Source of the DNA: a virus
IMG/VR virus record: IMGVR_UViG_3300018428_005148
Span: 36,651 to 100,650 of that record
Length of the DNA: 64,000 bases
Reading direction: 5' to 3' (one strand)
Part shown: in pieces, positions 26,201-36,112 of the stretch
Layout of the letters: each line of letters starts with the position of its first letter
How positions within the stretch are numbered: the first letter of the stretch is position 1
Position numbers and translations under genes: made by a program
Notes under the pieces: model-generated
What the model saw: only the letters and a program-made list of their open reading frames with translations
Told to the model about the DNA's origin: nothing
Databases searched by the model: none

Positions 26201-29200
26201 CGCCTCCATCGTCGAAGACGCTGGACCGTAAAAAGTTCCCGCGTAGTTCACAAATGTGTAACTCTTGGTGCTCCCTGCTCCGCTGTTCTGCGTGTCATAT
26301 ATTTCCGCCTGCTTCTGTGAAGTGAACAAAGGATAGTAGTAACCAAAAGACCCGCTGGTGCTACCAGAACTGCTTGTGGCTTGTATCTGGAATGGACCTG
26401 TTGAACCAACCGTGCCTCCTAGCACCGTGACAGTTGGTGCAACTTCGTACCCACTACCACCCGAGGTAAGTGTGATATCGCTCACATACTTCTTGTGATA
26501 GTCATTCCACATCTGCCATGGGTACTCTGTAAGTTTTGCTGTGTCACTGTTCACATTCAACGACCTAATCTTGCCTGTCGCGCTGTCATAGAACGCCGGG
26601 GCATCAAAGTCGGTGAATATGCCGTCTTGTGTCTCCAATGACGTGTAACCCAACTTGTATTCTCTGAGCTTGGTGTGGAATGGTTTAACTTCGTTGATAT
26701 AGCTCTCTATCCAATTGTCGGTGCCCAAGGTATAGGTCTTTCTTTGGTCCAACTCACGCACACTGTTACTTGCATTGATGAAACTGGTTTTAAACATCCA
26801 ATCGACATAGGTCTGCTGTTCTAGAACTTTTCTCAGACCCGTGAAGAAAAGTGTGTTGTATTCAATTGCAAGATCGTTGATGAAAAGGTCATCCCTCAGC
26901 GCAGTCAATATATTCCTTGTCTCTGCAGAAGGCTCCTCGTCAAAACTGTTGTCGTCAAAGTTGTCCGCCCCAGCGAACCCTGTTGCGTCTTGTGAGTAGT
27001 CATATAGTTTAGTGCTGATCCTTATTGTGCCGTTTTCGGTACCAACGTTCTCCCACGACGTTGCAGTCTTCATGAACAACTTCCATCCACCTGTGTCTGC
27101 ATTGGTCACTTTCACATGCTTTCCTATGTCAAGGTCCAGCGTGTCTAGTTCATATTGGTATGTGACCTGTGCGTCTATCACTGTGTTTTCATCATGGACC
27201 ATGTCACCATCGCTCTTGTACCAGTCTATGTAACTCCAGAATCTGTCTGTTTTGAAACTCTGCACCTTGGTCCTGGTGAACTCTGTGCCATCCCATGAGT
27301 AAATAGCCCATAACCCATCACAGGTTTCGTCCGCCTTAACCAAATATTTCACCGTGCCTGATAAGTTCCTAGTGTCAATATATGTGAGGTCGCTGTACGT
27401 GTCAACTGTGGCATCCCATTCTAAACTGTTGGCTGTCGGCTCAGGGTCCAATTTATTGAGATTTGTTTGACTGAACTGTCCCACCATCTGCTGTTTCTTC
27501 AACACGGTGTTTGCATAATCTATTATTTCCTTGAGGGCGGCGTATCTATCTGTGTACCAACTCTGCCTTGGGCGTACCCTGTTACCGTATCTCTCGTTTA
27601 TTGGAAGAGAAATGTCAGGCACAAGATCCCCTGCTGTGTTTTTTCCTATCAAAGAATCCCACCATCTTGTCTCCACATTAGATCCTGGCCTGAATGCCGG
27701 ATCGCCTTCACGCACCAGTTTCCATACTGAATGATTGGTTCCATCAAACTCTATTGATTTGAAGTCAACGTTGAGCACTATGTGATCATTGGTCAAGTTC
27801 GTGATGTTGTATACCAACAATTTGTTTGGATCAGTTATGGCATAGTATTTGATGCCATAACGCTGTGGATTTGCAATCAAATTTGCAACGTAAGACACGC
27901 TGTTCTTCCTTGTCACAACTGAATTGTTTGGAAGATTTACCTTGTTCCTTACCCAGAAGTAATACACATTTACAAACCTGTCTAGGTTAGCGTTGTATCG
28001 TCTTTCTACAGAATACCTGCTGTCATCGGGGGCGTATGGTGTGCCGCTAATTCCTTCTCTGTTTCCTTGATCAGATCCTGACCTGATATCCCATTGGCTC
28101 GGCAACACAGTAGATTCAACCCATTCGTAAATGTCAACACTAGACCCAGGGAATAATTTACCCCAGTTGTTTGACTTGTATTCTTGACTGCCTTGTTCAT
28201 ACCATATCCATTTTACCTTTGAAAGGTCCCACCAAACTTCACCAATGTGCTCCTTGCCCCACGGCGCCTGGTTTGTGTCAACGTTGTTGTACTGTGCAGG
28301 ATCCCACGGTGTCCTTATGTTTATCTCTCTGTCTGCTATGCCCGGAATTCTGCCTTTGACAGGATCATATAGGTCATAGTGACTCCTAATTGATTTACTT
28401 CTGTTATCGAAGTCAAAAACCTGTCCCGCCAAGTTGACATTGATCAAAGGTTCTTCATAGGCAATCTGTTTCCACGCATATTCCTGTGCAGTCGTCAGTT
28501 CAAATGCCGTGACTGTTCCGTCGTTGCTAACCTTGGTGCTACCGTCTGTGGTCAAGTTACCGTCGTCGTCTGGTGCTCCAACAAAAACGGCATCGTCTAT
28601 CACTGTAACTCCTCTTCCAAAGTCATCAAAGGAATCGACATTGGTAGTCACCAGCCTGTCATCGATCACGTATTGTGTGTTGTACAGAGTCGCTGTGTAT
28701 GTTGCACCTGATCCTGTGTTGGAATCAACTATTGTTGTGTCTTGTAGGTCAAATGTGGTTTCACCTGAATCAAATTTCATTTCACGGCTGTTTGCAAAAT
28801 TTTCCGAACCTATTGCAATTCTGTTTCCTGAATTGTTGATGCTCACAGTTGATCCAAATTTCATATTGATCTGTGTGTCTGGTGAACTGATTGTCTGTTG
28901 CAGTGTGTAGGTGTTGGTGCTACCATCTGCATTCCACTTGTAATAATACACAGCACCAAGGTCCGCTGACTCGCTCCCGTCTACACCTGGTGCACCTATT
29001 ATGAGCGTGGTGCCATCTTTGTTCATGTCCACACTTTCACCGAATGCAGTATTCAAAGACGAACCGTCACTGCTGGTGCCGGTCAATGTCTGTACGTGTT
29101 CAAAAGAATTCTGCGTACTTCCGTCGTTGCTTTGTGAAGTTCTCCTGAATATTTCCACCTTGCCCGCGTTGCCGGGTGCCAGTGAACTGATCGCTAGGAT

Positions 29201-32200
29201 GTCGCCGTTATCATTGGCGGCAATCCTGTGTCCAAATCTTTGGCCTGAACCACCATCTGGTGCCTGTATGGTGTAATCCAATGTCCATGAGTCATAAGTT
29301 GATCCATCCGCGCCAACTCCCCAAGTGTACATGTAAACCACTCCTGTGTCGCTGTTTAGGCCTGGCGCCGATACAAACATGTACTTCGAAGCAGTGCTCC
29401 TGACCGAGTCAGCGCCTGGCTCTGATATCTTGTGCGCCCAACCAAAATTCTGACTTGCGGCGTCCGTGGGAGGTCTACGTGTAACTAGTGTGCCGTATTT
29501 GAACGTAGAAGGATCCCAAACGAAAACTTTGATGGCGCCCGCGTCAGCAAATCTCGTGCTACCATCTGAACCAATGGCATTGGCGTAGGGTGCGCCAGCC
29601 ACTACAAAATTTTCATCTGTGCTGATTGATAAACTTTCTCCCAACCTTGATGTGTTGTCATCACCCACGGTCGTTGTCACCGTTGATTGTGTTTCAAACG
29701 CTGTGCCGGGCGACGTAGAACTCCTGAACAGGAAGTGAACAGCGCCTTGATTTTTGCCTGGGGCGGTAGCCACCAGTGTTCTCCCATCGTTCCTTGCCAC
29801 TACTCTGTGGCCGAATTCCTGATCAGTGGTCGTGGAGTCTGGTGACAGTATCTGCTTCACTGTGTATGGATCTTGTTTTTCGTACACACGCCACAATCCG
29901 CTTGAATCTGCGTCCGCAAAAACCACGTCTCCCTGCCTTCCCGCAGAGTATTCCTTGTCCCTGTACTGAGAATATGAAAGGTTGTCATTGACATTGTTCA
30001 TAGATGCCAGACGCACCGAAATAAATTTGTACACGTTACCATAAGAATCCGCAGTTGATCCATCCTCAAGAACCGGAATAAACGAGGTGTTGCCGTCGTA
30101 ACCTATTACCACTGTGTTGTGATCTATCACCCTCGCGACTTGATAGGCACCGTTCAATGTTTCTGACTCGCTGTTGGCTATGGCAAAATAGTCTGCTTCT
30201 GTGGTCATGCTTCCTGCACTTAATCCATGGCTTCCAGTGAATCTTATCTGCAACTGTGTTGCGTTATTGAGAGATTTTATACTTGCGATTTTGAAACCTG
30301 CCACTGTCAGCCTCAACACGTCCCAGTCCTTGTTGCCTTTGTTGGCAACCCAGATCAATTCATTCTCACTCACTTCGTTGACGTCTATGTCAAGCAACTC
30401 GGTAATGTCGAACAGAGTCCTTTGGACCTGAGTCAACCTAGGGTATCCCGCAGTTTTCAATACCTGCACCGTGTCCCTGTCCACGTCGGCTTTCGAGTAA
30501 TCATAGGTTTTGAAAGTGGTCGCCGCTGTGTAGTCTATAGGCTTGTAGTACAACGAATCTTTTTGTACCGTTACGCTTCTTGCCCATTCTGTGGCATCCG
30601 TGGTTGTGTCTGTGAGCTCTATGCTCTGCGGGTTCAGTAGAACTTTGTCGTCTTCTAAGGTGATCTGCACATTATTGACGGAGTCACTGTTTCCGAACTC
30701 TCCGGTCCTAATCATCCACTCTGGATAAAGATTGATGTCAATGTCTTCTCCCTCATACTTGGCCTTGAGGATTTTATCTATTGCCTTCTGCGTGCCTTTG
30801 TCGCGTATGTAGCCTTGGTAGAACTTGTACTGCGACACGTCATTGACGAAAAGGTTTTCCAGGTAATCCCTGCTTTGGTAACCTATCAATCTTTGTGCTA
30901 GGTTCTGTTGTGATTCATCAAAATTATTTGTTTCAAGATTGTAGAAATCATTGAACTGCGATATCTTGTAGTCGAAGTTTGGTATCAGCGATGGTGCTGG
31001 TTTTTCTGTCTTGTATATCCAGTTTCCTGTTATGAATTTACTGCCTGAATTATGATTGACACTTGCCACATAGAATTTTCCTTGGTACTCGACAGTGTCC
31101 CCTAGTCTGTAATCGGTGTTGGCCAACCAGTATGTAACCTGGGCCGCGTCGAACACAAATCCAGGTGAGTAATAATCGCCGTTCCACCCTCCTGTCTTCC
31201 ATCCAACCAGTTTCAGCCTTTGCTGTCTGAATCCTGTGAAAGGTTGGTAGATGATGTCTGAGAATGCTGTGGTGTTGTCAAGCAATATGATGTGCTCCTT
31301 CTGGACAGTGTTTAATGCAATGTTGTACAATCCAATGTTCGGATTCTTGATTCCCAGGTCGAATGTTTTGCCTATCTTCTTGATGCTGGTATCACGTATG
31401 TCGATTTTCCTACCTCCTGCGTCCAACAGAGAGTAATCACCTGTGAGGTTACGCAACTTGCCTACGATAGAGTTTTCAGTGTCAAGCTCAAAGCCGTCCG
31501 CCGCTGGAGAAACAGTGATTGCCGATCCCGGTGCCCACTCCTGGGTCGTCCAATACAAAAATTCTTTTGTGGCGTTTGTCCAGTTCAAAACTTCCTTCAG
31601 TTCATTTGAGTACTTGTTGAATTTGAATCCTTTATCCTGTAACCAGTGGCCGTATCCCAACAAGAAGTCAGCCACGTCCTGCGCTGTGTCAAACACATAT
31701 CCGTATGGGATAGTTTGAGTGACTTCAGAATATTGGCTGTACTGCAAGACATCTATTGAGCCGCCCACGCTTACCTTGGTTGATGGCGATGCTTTCACAG
31801 GATAGTTGAACTGGAAGTAAGGCGTGGTTGTAGAATAACCGAGAACCTTAAATCCTCCCGACAGTGTAGAACCGTCCTCGCTGATGTCTGTATTCTTCTC
31901 TATCAGCACTCCAGAATAGTAGAAAGATTCTACAGGGTTTGATGTCCTGAACAGTATCTTGTAGTTCTCGTCAGGTATAATTTTACTGCCCGCTGTGGAT
32001 CCAGGCGATACAGAGTCCGTCAATATTTTTAGATTGTCCTTGTCAGTGAAGCCTCCTAGTTTGTAGGCGAGTTGCACCTTCAGATTTTTCATCTTATCGT
32101 AATAAAAAGTTACCGGATCTAGGTTCCTATGCACAAGGTAGTTCACTACAAAGTTCTGATAACCGGCTGTCTGATACCTTGTCGTGACTCCTGTCGCGTT

Positions 32201-35200
32201 GTTTGTTTCTGTTTCCAGATGGTACTTGGCATCTTTTAAAGTTGCACGAACGCCTGTAGTGGAATATATTTGGTTGCCTGCGGTGTTGGTTGACAACCTT
32301 GAAGTATCAAAGAAGTTTGAAAAGAATTTAGCAGGTTTGGTTAGCGCCAAAGTTTTCACAACAGTAAACGGATACGCCGACGACCTCCTCCAGGCCGTTT
32401 CCGCCGGTGATTGGTCACCAAATTTCCATGAAGATCGTCTGCCCGGAATGTTAAAATTACTGATAAGTCCTGCCGCTATTGGGTCGAGAAGGTTTCCTGA
32501 TGCGTCGACCGGCAAGTATGATTTGATGTTTGGTTTGCCGTATCTGCCGGTTTGAGTGGCGATTGCGTCCCATAAAACGTCATTGCCTGAAGTGTATGGA
32601 GCCGCACCATATGTGGTTTCCCAATTTGTTGGCTTCTCACTGTGACCGAGTATCTCCCATGGTCTAGTGTGTGGTGAATCTGTGTCGTAGTAGTACTTGT
32701 AGATCGCTCTCCAGTATCCAGGCAATTTTGCACTGTCAAGTCTACCTGTTGAATTCGAATAGTTGTAGGTGAAAGGTGAACCTTCAGAAAATGTTGTGTT
32801 GTTGATGTACTGGACACTATTCCTGCCGGCCCACACGTAGAAATCAGAGGCCATGGAGTCGTTGACCTCTTGCAGGGTATACTCAGTGCTGTAAAAAGCG
32901 GTCGGCATAACATCGTTAATGTCTAAAAGACTTGAATCATACGACACCTTGCAGTTGTTGTATATCCTTTTCTCTAATTCCAGTATTAGGTCATCCCTTT
33001 CGTCGCCATACGCTTTGATAATAGAACCATCGTGCCTCCTTATAACCGATTGGTTAGTGATGTACGTGTCATCTGTGTAGGTCTCGGGTTTGAACCTAGG
33101 GTACATGCCCATCTTTGTAGGCGAAGGAGGCATGTAACTTCCTGTGGTATCTGCATAATCTTTAATTTTTATCTTGTCACCAACTGCCAATGCCTTTGAT
33201 ATGCTTACGCTGTCGTCCTCAGTACTGAAACTGTAATCCTGTCCCAATACCAGTTGCACATCATTGAGGTAAACGTACACGGCTCTGTTGCTGGTGCTGG
33301 TCACGTCAAACTGTGAATCTAGTGCATAATCTGTTTGTGAAACGCCCTGCACAGTGTATGACCTTGTAGATACATTCTCTCCCCAACCCAACATGTCTTC
33401 ATAAAAGAATGGAAAACTATTGTTCTTGCCAGCAGACATGGATGCAATGATTTCATCCACCCTGGCGGCCGCATCGCCCTCATATGCAGTGCCAACAGCG
33501 TGTGTAAGGAATGCGTTGTACCATTTTTCATATTCCTGATTAGAGTATTCTATTGACCTGATAACGTTTGATTCTTGATCTATCAAACCAAATATGGCAG
33601 GCACCAAAGAGCCCTCGTGCTGTTGGATTGTGCCACCCTTTAATCTTGCATCAGGTACGTCACGCAAATTAGTGACCCCAGGAATCGCACCTGTCACGTC
33701 AGCATTTTTGTCCAGTATATCTTGGGCGTGTTGTAAAATTTGTCCATATGTAAACGTGCCTAGTTTATCATTCAATCCATTTGTTGCAAGGTTCTCTGGC
33801 AATTCATAAATTCCTTTATTTGATGCTTTGTCAGACTTGCTGTAACCTGCTATTCTCACCTGGTCGTTGGCCTGCAAATCTTTATTAAACTTCACGTACT
33901 TGTTCACTGTTCCGTCAACTAAAGTGTAGTCAGTGACCACATTTTTTTGAGTTCCATTTACCTTGACACTTATTTCTAGATCGGACAATGTTGCAGATTG
34001 ACTATAGAAATCAACGGGAAAAAGTTTTTTCTCATTGTCATCCACAATCAGAGTCCTGATTACCCTTTGCTTACTTTCAGATTCCCTTTGGATCCATGCA
34101 CTCTTGCTGTTGTGAGTCGTTCTTGCTGTGGTGTAATGCAAATGTCCCTCTGCAAAATTTTTTGTCAGGTTTGTTGTTCCTGACTTGTACGTGAATGTGC
34201 CCGACGTGTGGTCAGATTCGAAGACCATATCTCCAACGTTGTTCAATGTGTTGTATTTCACTTTAATACCAAGCACCGTATCTGTTGTAGCGGAATCACT
34301 TGTTGCAAATGCAAAAACCTTGGCGCCTGTGAATGACGAATTGGGATACACTGTGCTATCTGCAAAACTTTTGTGTTGATTGTCAAACATGCCAAAAAGA
34401 GGCTGTTGGTTCAAACCTGTCTTTTGTTGTGACTCCTTCCATGTCGAGCTGTCACTATCGTAGTGAAAAGTCTTACCTTGATTGTCTGTTCCAAACTCTA
34501 TAAACACACTGTCTAGGTCCTCCGGTGAGCCATCACTGGCTTCTGTCAATGATATTACCTGCGTAGAATCACCTGCTGTGACAAAGTTAACATCATAAAT
34601 CTTTCCTTTAACCAACGGATCCGTGTCATTGGCAAAGATTACCCTCATTCCTGTCTGCAATGATAGCCCATCAATAATGTAACCTGTCTGTTTTACGACA
34701 TCACTGAATGCGTCTGTTGTCACTGTGTCATAAAGTGTAACTGAACGTTTGGCAACGGTACCGTGGTTGTATAACGCAAGTCCCGAGTCAAACTCGATGA
34801 TGGGACGTTTGGCCCTGTCATCTTCATTGAAAGTTGGGGTGAACCCGCCAATCCTCGCTGTCTCTTCTATAACTGACCTGTGAAACCATCTGTTGTACCT
34901 GGACCATGCGTTCTGGTCTAGAGAATCTCTCTTGATCGTGATGTAATCTTTGTCTTCTGGTGTGTAAAAAGCCTTTGCATAAGGACGAGTGTCATAGGCC
35001 ACTTGATCATAAAGTATTGTGGTCTCTGTTGCGTAACTGCCTGGGGTAATTAGATCGGTGACATCTGTAAGTGTAATCGCATCTCCCACTCCTTCCACGT
35101 AAAACTCTTTGTCCTGATATTCACTGCCTACTAAACTGTTTGTGAATTTTATCTTCATTCCATTTGAAAGGTCTAGTGTTCGCAGACTGTAATTTTTCAC

Positions 35201-36112
35201 ACCTATTATGTCATCGGCCACGTTTATGCTTGTGGTTGTGGTCGCGTCCACTATCTGCAAAATACCATACATGGCATCATGATTTCCACATTGGTAGTAA
35301 AGTGTGTCTGGTGTGTCTGTCGACACGGTAAAAGTCACCGTGCCCTTGTCAGTACCGTTGTTAGTCACGCCAGTGGAGTACACTGTAGATGTTGACCCAT
35401 CTTGGGCAACCTTGCTCTTGTAGGGTTCTGTCATTATCCAGAATGGATGACCATTTGCGTCAACGTTGAATCTATAGGTATTGCCTCTGTACAACTTCAG
35501 TATTGGATTGGTTTCATTTTTCCTGTGCGTAAAATCCCAACCACTCCTATCAGTCTTGTTAGTGACCTTGTACTCCGCAACAGCAGAAGGGCCAACCCCG
35601 TCTATTTCTATTGATCCCGGGCCTCCAGGCATCCAGTAGTATTCTCTGTAATTTACTAGTTTGTCTATATCAATTGCGGGATTCCATGAGTACACAGCCT
35701 CCTTGTTAAGCCTGTCATGATTGTCTACCTTACCACCAAAATATTTGATCTGATTTATGTAATCATCATAGGTTCCTGTGAACTTGACTTGGTCCTCTGG
35801 GTTGACTGATGTCGTATCTTTATCGGTATAAGTCACAGCAGGTTCCAGTTGGTATGCGAATCTGTCCCTGCTTGTGGCAGATACATACCTGTCTGTAATT
35901 TTTCTTGTGTAGGCGTCTTGCCTTCCAATAAATCCATCCAGTCTTTCAAGTTTTCCTTTTTGGACTAATGGATCAAGCGTACTGGCAAGGAACCTTTGGT
36001 TAGCATCTGTCCTGTAGAATGCAGGCAGGTGTTGCACCGTTCTTCTGTACTCGTTGCTTCCTTGCTTTACTACCTCGTTGTTTGTGAGTGAATCTGTTAT
36101 GCTGTCAGCCAT
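23237..36112 (-). CDS. Giant virion structural protein (4291 aa), baseplate/tail, at the gp7 position
   Basis: One uninterrupted frame of 4291 codons directly after gp6 (TAATG overlap). The N-terminus (about 1-190) resembles the large baseplate-associated proteins of cyanophages. Residues about 200-290 form a cupredoxin-like domain: GHPFW (H222) and LYYQCGNHDAMYGILQIV (C275, H278, M281), a complete type-1 copper ligand set. Residues about 2095-2520 hold at least five FG-GAP-like blades (EFGHRVVARNDGRTLVATAP, FGESVDMNKDGTTLIIGAPG, FGSTVSINNSGNRIAIGS), likely a beta-propeller. Residues about 3510-4225 contain repeated GDGST-x-FxL units with VDGV-type turns. Position after gp6 suggests the wedge role of gp7, with fibre or adhesin functions added. 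No protease or muralytic motif is recognised. The frame is certain; the function is inferred. Confidence 0.85.
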   Translation of the reverse strand: MADSITDSLTNNEVVKQGSNEYRRTVQHLPAFYRTDANQRFLASTLDPLVQKGKLERLDGFIGRQDAYTRKITDRYVSATSRDRFAYQLEPAVTYTDKDTTSVNPEDQVKFTGTYDDYINQIKYFGGKVDNHDRLNKEAVYSWNPAIDIDKLVNYREYYWMPGGPGSIEIDGVGPSAVAEYKVTNKTDRSGWDFTHRKNETNPILKLYRGNTYRFNVDANGHPFWIMTEPYKSKVAQDGSTSTVYSTGVTNNGTDKGTVTFTVSTDTPDTLYYQCGNHDAMYGILQIVDATTTTSINVADDIIGVKNYSLRTLDLSNGMKIKFTNSLVGSEYQDKEFYVEGVGDAITLTDVTDLITPGSYATETTILYDQVAYDTRPYAKAFYTPEDKDYITIKRDSLDQNAWSRYNRWFHRSVIEETARIGGFTPTFNEDDRAKRPIIEFDSGLALYNHGTVAKRSVTLYDTVTTDAFSDVVKQTGYIIDGLSLQTGMRVIFANDTDPLVKGKIYDVNFVTAGDSTQVISLTEASDGSPEDLDSVFIEFGTDNQGKTFHYDSDSSTWKESQQKTGLNQQPLFGMFDNQHKSFADSTVYPNSSFTGAKVFAFATSDSATTDTVLGIKVKYNTLNNVGDMVFESDHTSGTFTYKSGTTNLTKNFAEGHLHYTTARTTHNSKSAWIQRESESKQRVIRTLIVDDNEKKLFPVDFYSQSATLSDLEISVKVNGTQKNVVTDYTLVDGTVNKYVKFNKDLQANDQVRIAGYSKSDKASNKGIYELPENLATNGLNDKLGTFTYGQILQHAQDILDKNADVTGAIPGVTNLRDVPDARLKGGTIQQHEGSLVPAIFGLIDQESNVIRSIEYSNQEYEKWYNAFLTHAVGTAYEGDAAARVDEIIASMSAGKNNSFPFFYEDMLGWGENVSTRSYTVQGVSQTDYALDSQFDVTSTSNRAVYVYLNDVQLVLGQDYSFSTEDDSVSISKALAVGDKIKIKDYADTTGSYMPPSPTKMGMYPRFKPETYTDDTYITNQSVIRRHDGSIIKAYGDERDDLILELEKRIYNNCKVSYDSSLLDINDVMPTAFYSTEYTLQEVNDSMASDFYVWAGRNSVQYINNTTFSEGSPFTYNYSNSTGRLDSAKLPGYWRAIYKYYYDTDSPHTRPWEILGHSEKPTNWETTYGAAPYTSGNDVLWDAIATQTGRYGKPNIKSYLPVDASGNLLDPIAAGLISNFNIPGRRSSWKFGDQSPAETAWRRSSAYPFTVVKTLALTKPAKFFSNFFDTSRLSTNTAGNQIYSTTGVRATLKDAKYHLETETNNATGVTTRYQTAGYQNFVVNYLVHRNLDPVTFYYDKMKNLKVQLAYKLGGFTDKDNLKILTDSVSPGSTAGSKIIPDENYKILFRTSNPVESFYYSGVLIEKNTDISEDGSTLSGGFKVLGYSTTTPYFQFNYPVKASPSTKVSVGGSIDVLQYSQYSEVTQTIPYGYVFDTAQDVADFLLGYGHWLQDKGFKFNKYSNELKEVLNWTNATKEFLYWTTQEWAPGSAITVSPAADGFELDTENSIVGKLRNLTGDYSLLDAGGRKIDIRDTSIKKIGKTFDLGIKNPNIGLYNIALNTVQKEHIILLDNTTAFSDIIYQPFTGFRQQRLKLVGWKTGGWNGDYYSPGFVFDAAQVTYWLANTDYRLGDTVEYQGKFYVASVNHNSGSKFITGNWIYKTEKPAPSLIPNFDYKISQFNDFYNLETNNFDESQQNLAQRLIGYQSRDYLENLFVNDVSQYKFYQGYIRDKGTQKAIDKILKAKYEGEDIDINLYPEWMIRTGEFGNSDSVNNVQITLEDDKVLLNPQSIELTDTTTDATEWARSVTVQKDSLYYKPIDYTAATTFKTYDYSKADVDRDTVQVLKTAGYPRLTQVQRTLFDITELLDIDVNEVSENELIWVANKGNKDWDVLRLTVAGFKIASIKSLNNATQLQIRFTGSHGLSAGSMTTEADYFAIANSESETLNGAYQVARVIDHNTVVIGYDGNTSFIPVLEDGSTADSYGNVYKFISVRLASMNNVNDNLSYSQYRDKEYSAGRQGDVVFADADSSGLWRVYEKQDPYTVKQILSPDSTTTDQEFGHRVVARNDGRTLVATAPGKNQGAVHFLFRSSTSPGTAFETQSTVTTTVGDDNTSRLGESLSISTDENFVVAGAPYANAIGSDGSTRFADAGAIKVFVWDPSTFKYGTLVTRRPPTDAASQNFGWAHKISEPGADSVRSTASKYMFVSAPGLNSDTGVVYMYTWGVGADGSTYDSWTLDYTIQAPDGGSGQRFGHRIAANDNGDILAISSLAPGNAGKVEIFRRTSQSNDGSTQNSFEHVQTLTGTSSDGSSLNTAFGESVDMNKDGTTLIIGAPGVDGSESADLGAVYYYKWNADGSTNTYTLQQTISSPDTQINMKFGSTVSINNSGNRIAIGSENFANSREMKFDSGETTFDLQDTTIVDSNTGSGATYTATLYNTQYVIDDRLVTTNVDSFDDFGRGVTVIDDAVFVGAPDDDGNLTTDGSTKVSNDGTVTAFELTTAQEYAWKQIAYEEPLINVNLAGQVFDFDNRSKSIRSHYDLYDPVKGRIPGIADREINIRTPWDPAQYNNVDTNQAPWGKEHIGEVWWDLSKVKWIWYEQGSQEYKSNNWGKLFPGSSVDIYEWVESTVLPSQWDIRSGSDQGNREGISGTPYAPDDSRYSVERRYNANLDRFVNVYYFWVRNKVNLPNNSVVTRKNSVSYVANLIANPQRYGIKYYAITDPNKLLVYNITNLTNDHIVLNVDFKSIEFDGTNHSVWKLVREGDPAFRPGSNVETRWWDSLIGKNTAGDLVPDISLPINERYGNRVRPRQSWYTDRYAALKEIIDYANTVLKKQQMVGQFSQTNLNKLDPEPTANSLEWDATVDTYSDLTYIDTRNLSGTVKYLVKADETCDGLWAIYSWDGTEFTRTKVQSFKTDRFWSYIDWYKSDGDMVHDENTVIDAQVTYQYELDTLDLDIGKHVKVTNADTGGWKLFMKTATSWENVGTENGTIRISTKLYDYSQDATGFAGADNFDDNSFDEEPSAETRNILTALRDDLFINDLAIEYNTLFFTGLRKVLEQQTYVDWMFKTSFINASNSVRELDQRKTYTLGTDNWIESYINEVKPFHTKLREYKLGYTSLETQDGIFTDFDAPAFYDSATGKIRSLNVNSDTAKLTEYPWQMWNDYHKKYVSDITLTSGGSGYEVAPTVTVLGGTVGSTGPFQIQATSSSGSTSGSFGYYYPLFTSQKQAEIYDTQNSGAGSTKSYTFVNYAGTFYGPASSTMEAQSTKSGTFKMYVTPSTTAATATATIQNGAVNKITLNTKGANYTSTPVVLITGGKKDGSTPTDTAKAYANLNNDLVRDFDTTIKFDRISATSTVVDWEKNKSYAYQDLIRYNNELYKATSAFTSTTDFDDNLGNVYKYYGDETGLTAADRTKGFYTPSSGMAGNELSQLMTGVDYGGTMVTGLLFNQEAGWDNAGWYDFAWDNYGGSRVVTFVGDGSTVAFTFSTAPSSTDVYQVYTKTDGVRTKTADSFRGDGSTTTFTLSTAPASGHLVEFIPFDDDGVLTPTDDRTLDSIVKGGLFTSAIGHAPSDILLEGDGFVTPDTSYAPEEAVPGQMFDTVDIKVYTSPESGVPLITEKNYRGDGTETTFALGDYPGTLGSVTVAVDGVIQKGSALDSTISDYTIDVGAKTITFDTAPANLSVISTKVFAISGENYRVLDTYTGDGSTTTFLTSTRGEFNLDSTSSEIYITIDGVPTTDFTTSISANTVTVTFTTVPPADSFIQVAGYNKSATTTRSHASIRNEGITYDGSTTRYTLTYPPGSIGPFSGLTMIEVNGKVLRGPDNTYYVGDGSTYTYGVASGLGDESTVDPAKTITSALQVQVFVNGVEKNLNTHYTVDIGNQNVNFNTDSVPTATDVICISTLVDNHYYNQGTDVILKPSQIATDGYTLNTNDVLSVTTFNNALGMKQRREVLEGQPSGEFYLRFAPLNASYMWVWLNGEQITQGVDYTVTPHFTSDDTKITIVGKTITSSDRLDVMYFALESAKGATGFRIFKDMLNRTFYKRISKNATTEIANVVTEGSQTITVRDGSVLATPSIGNNTPGVIFIDKERIEYFTKTGNVLGQLRRGTLGTGIKAHGSGAEVVDASGTQTIPYADTVYTNTFTGDGSTVVFALSQAPSSAGELDIFIGGQRLLLTSEDGSTINYSVDGSTQAVTLTSAPASGTQIKILHKRGQVWYTAKDGNPADGKGLQKSTTQQARFIADEPTNAPE

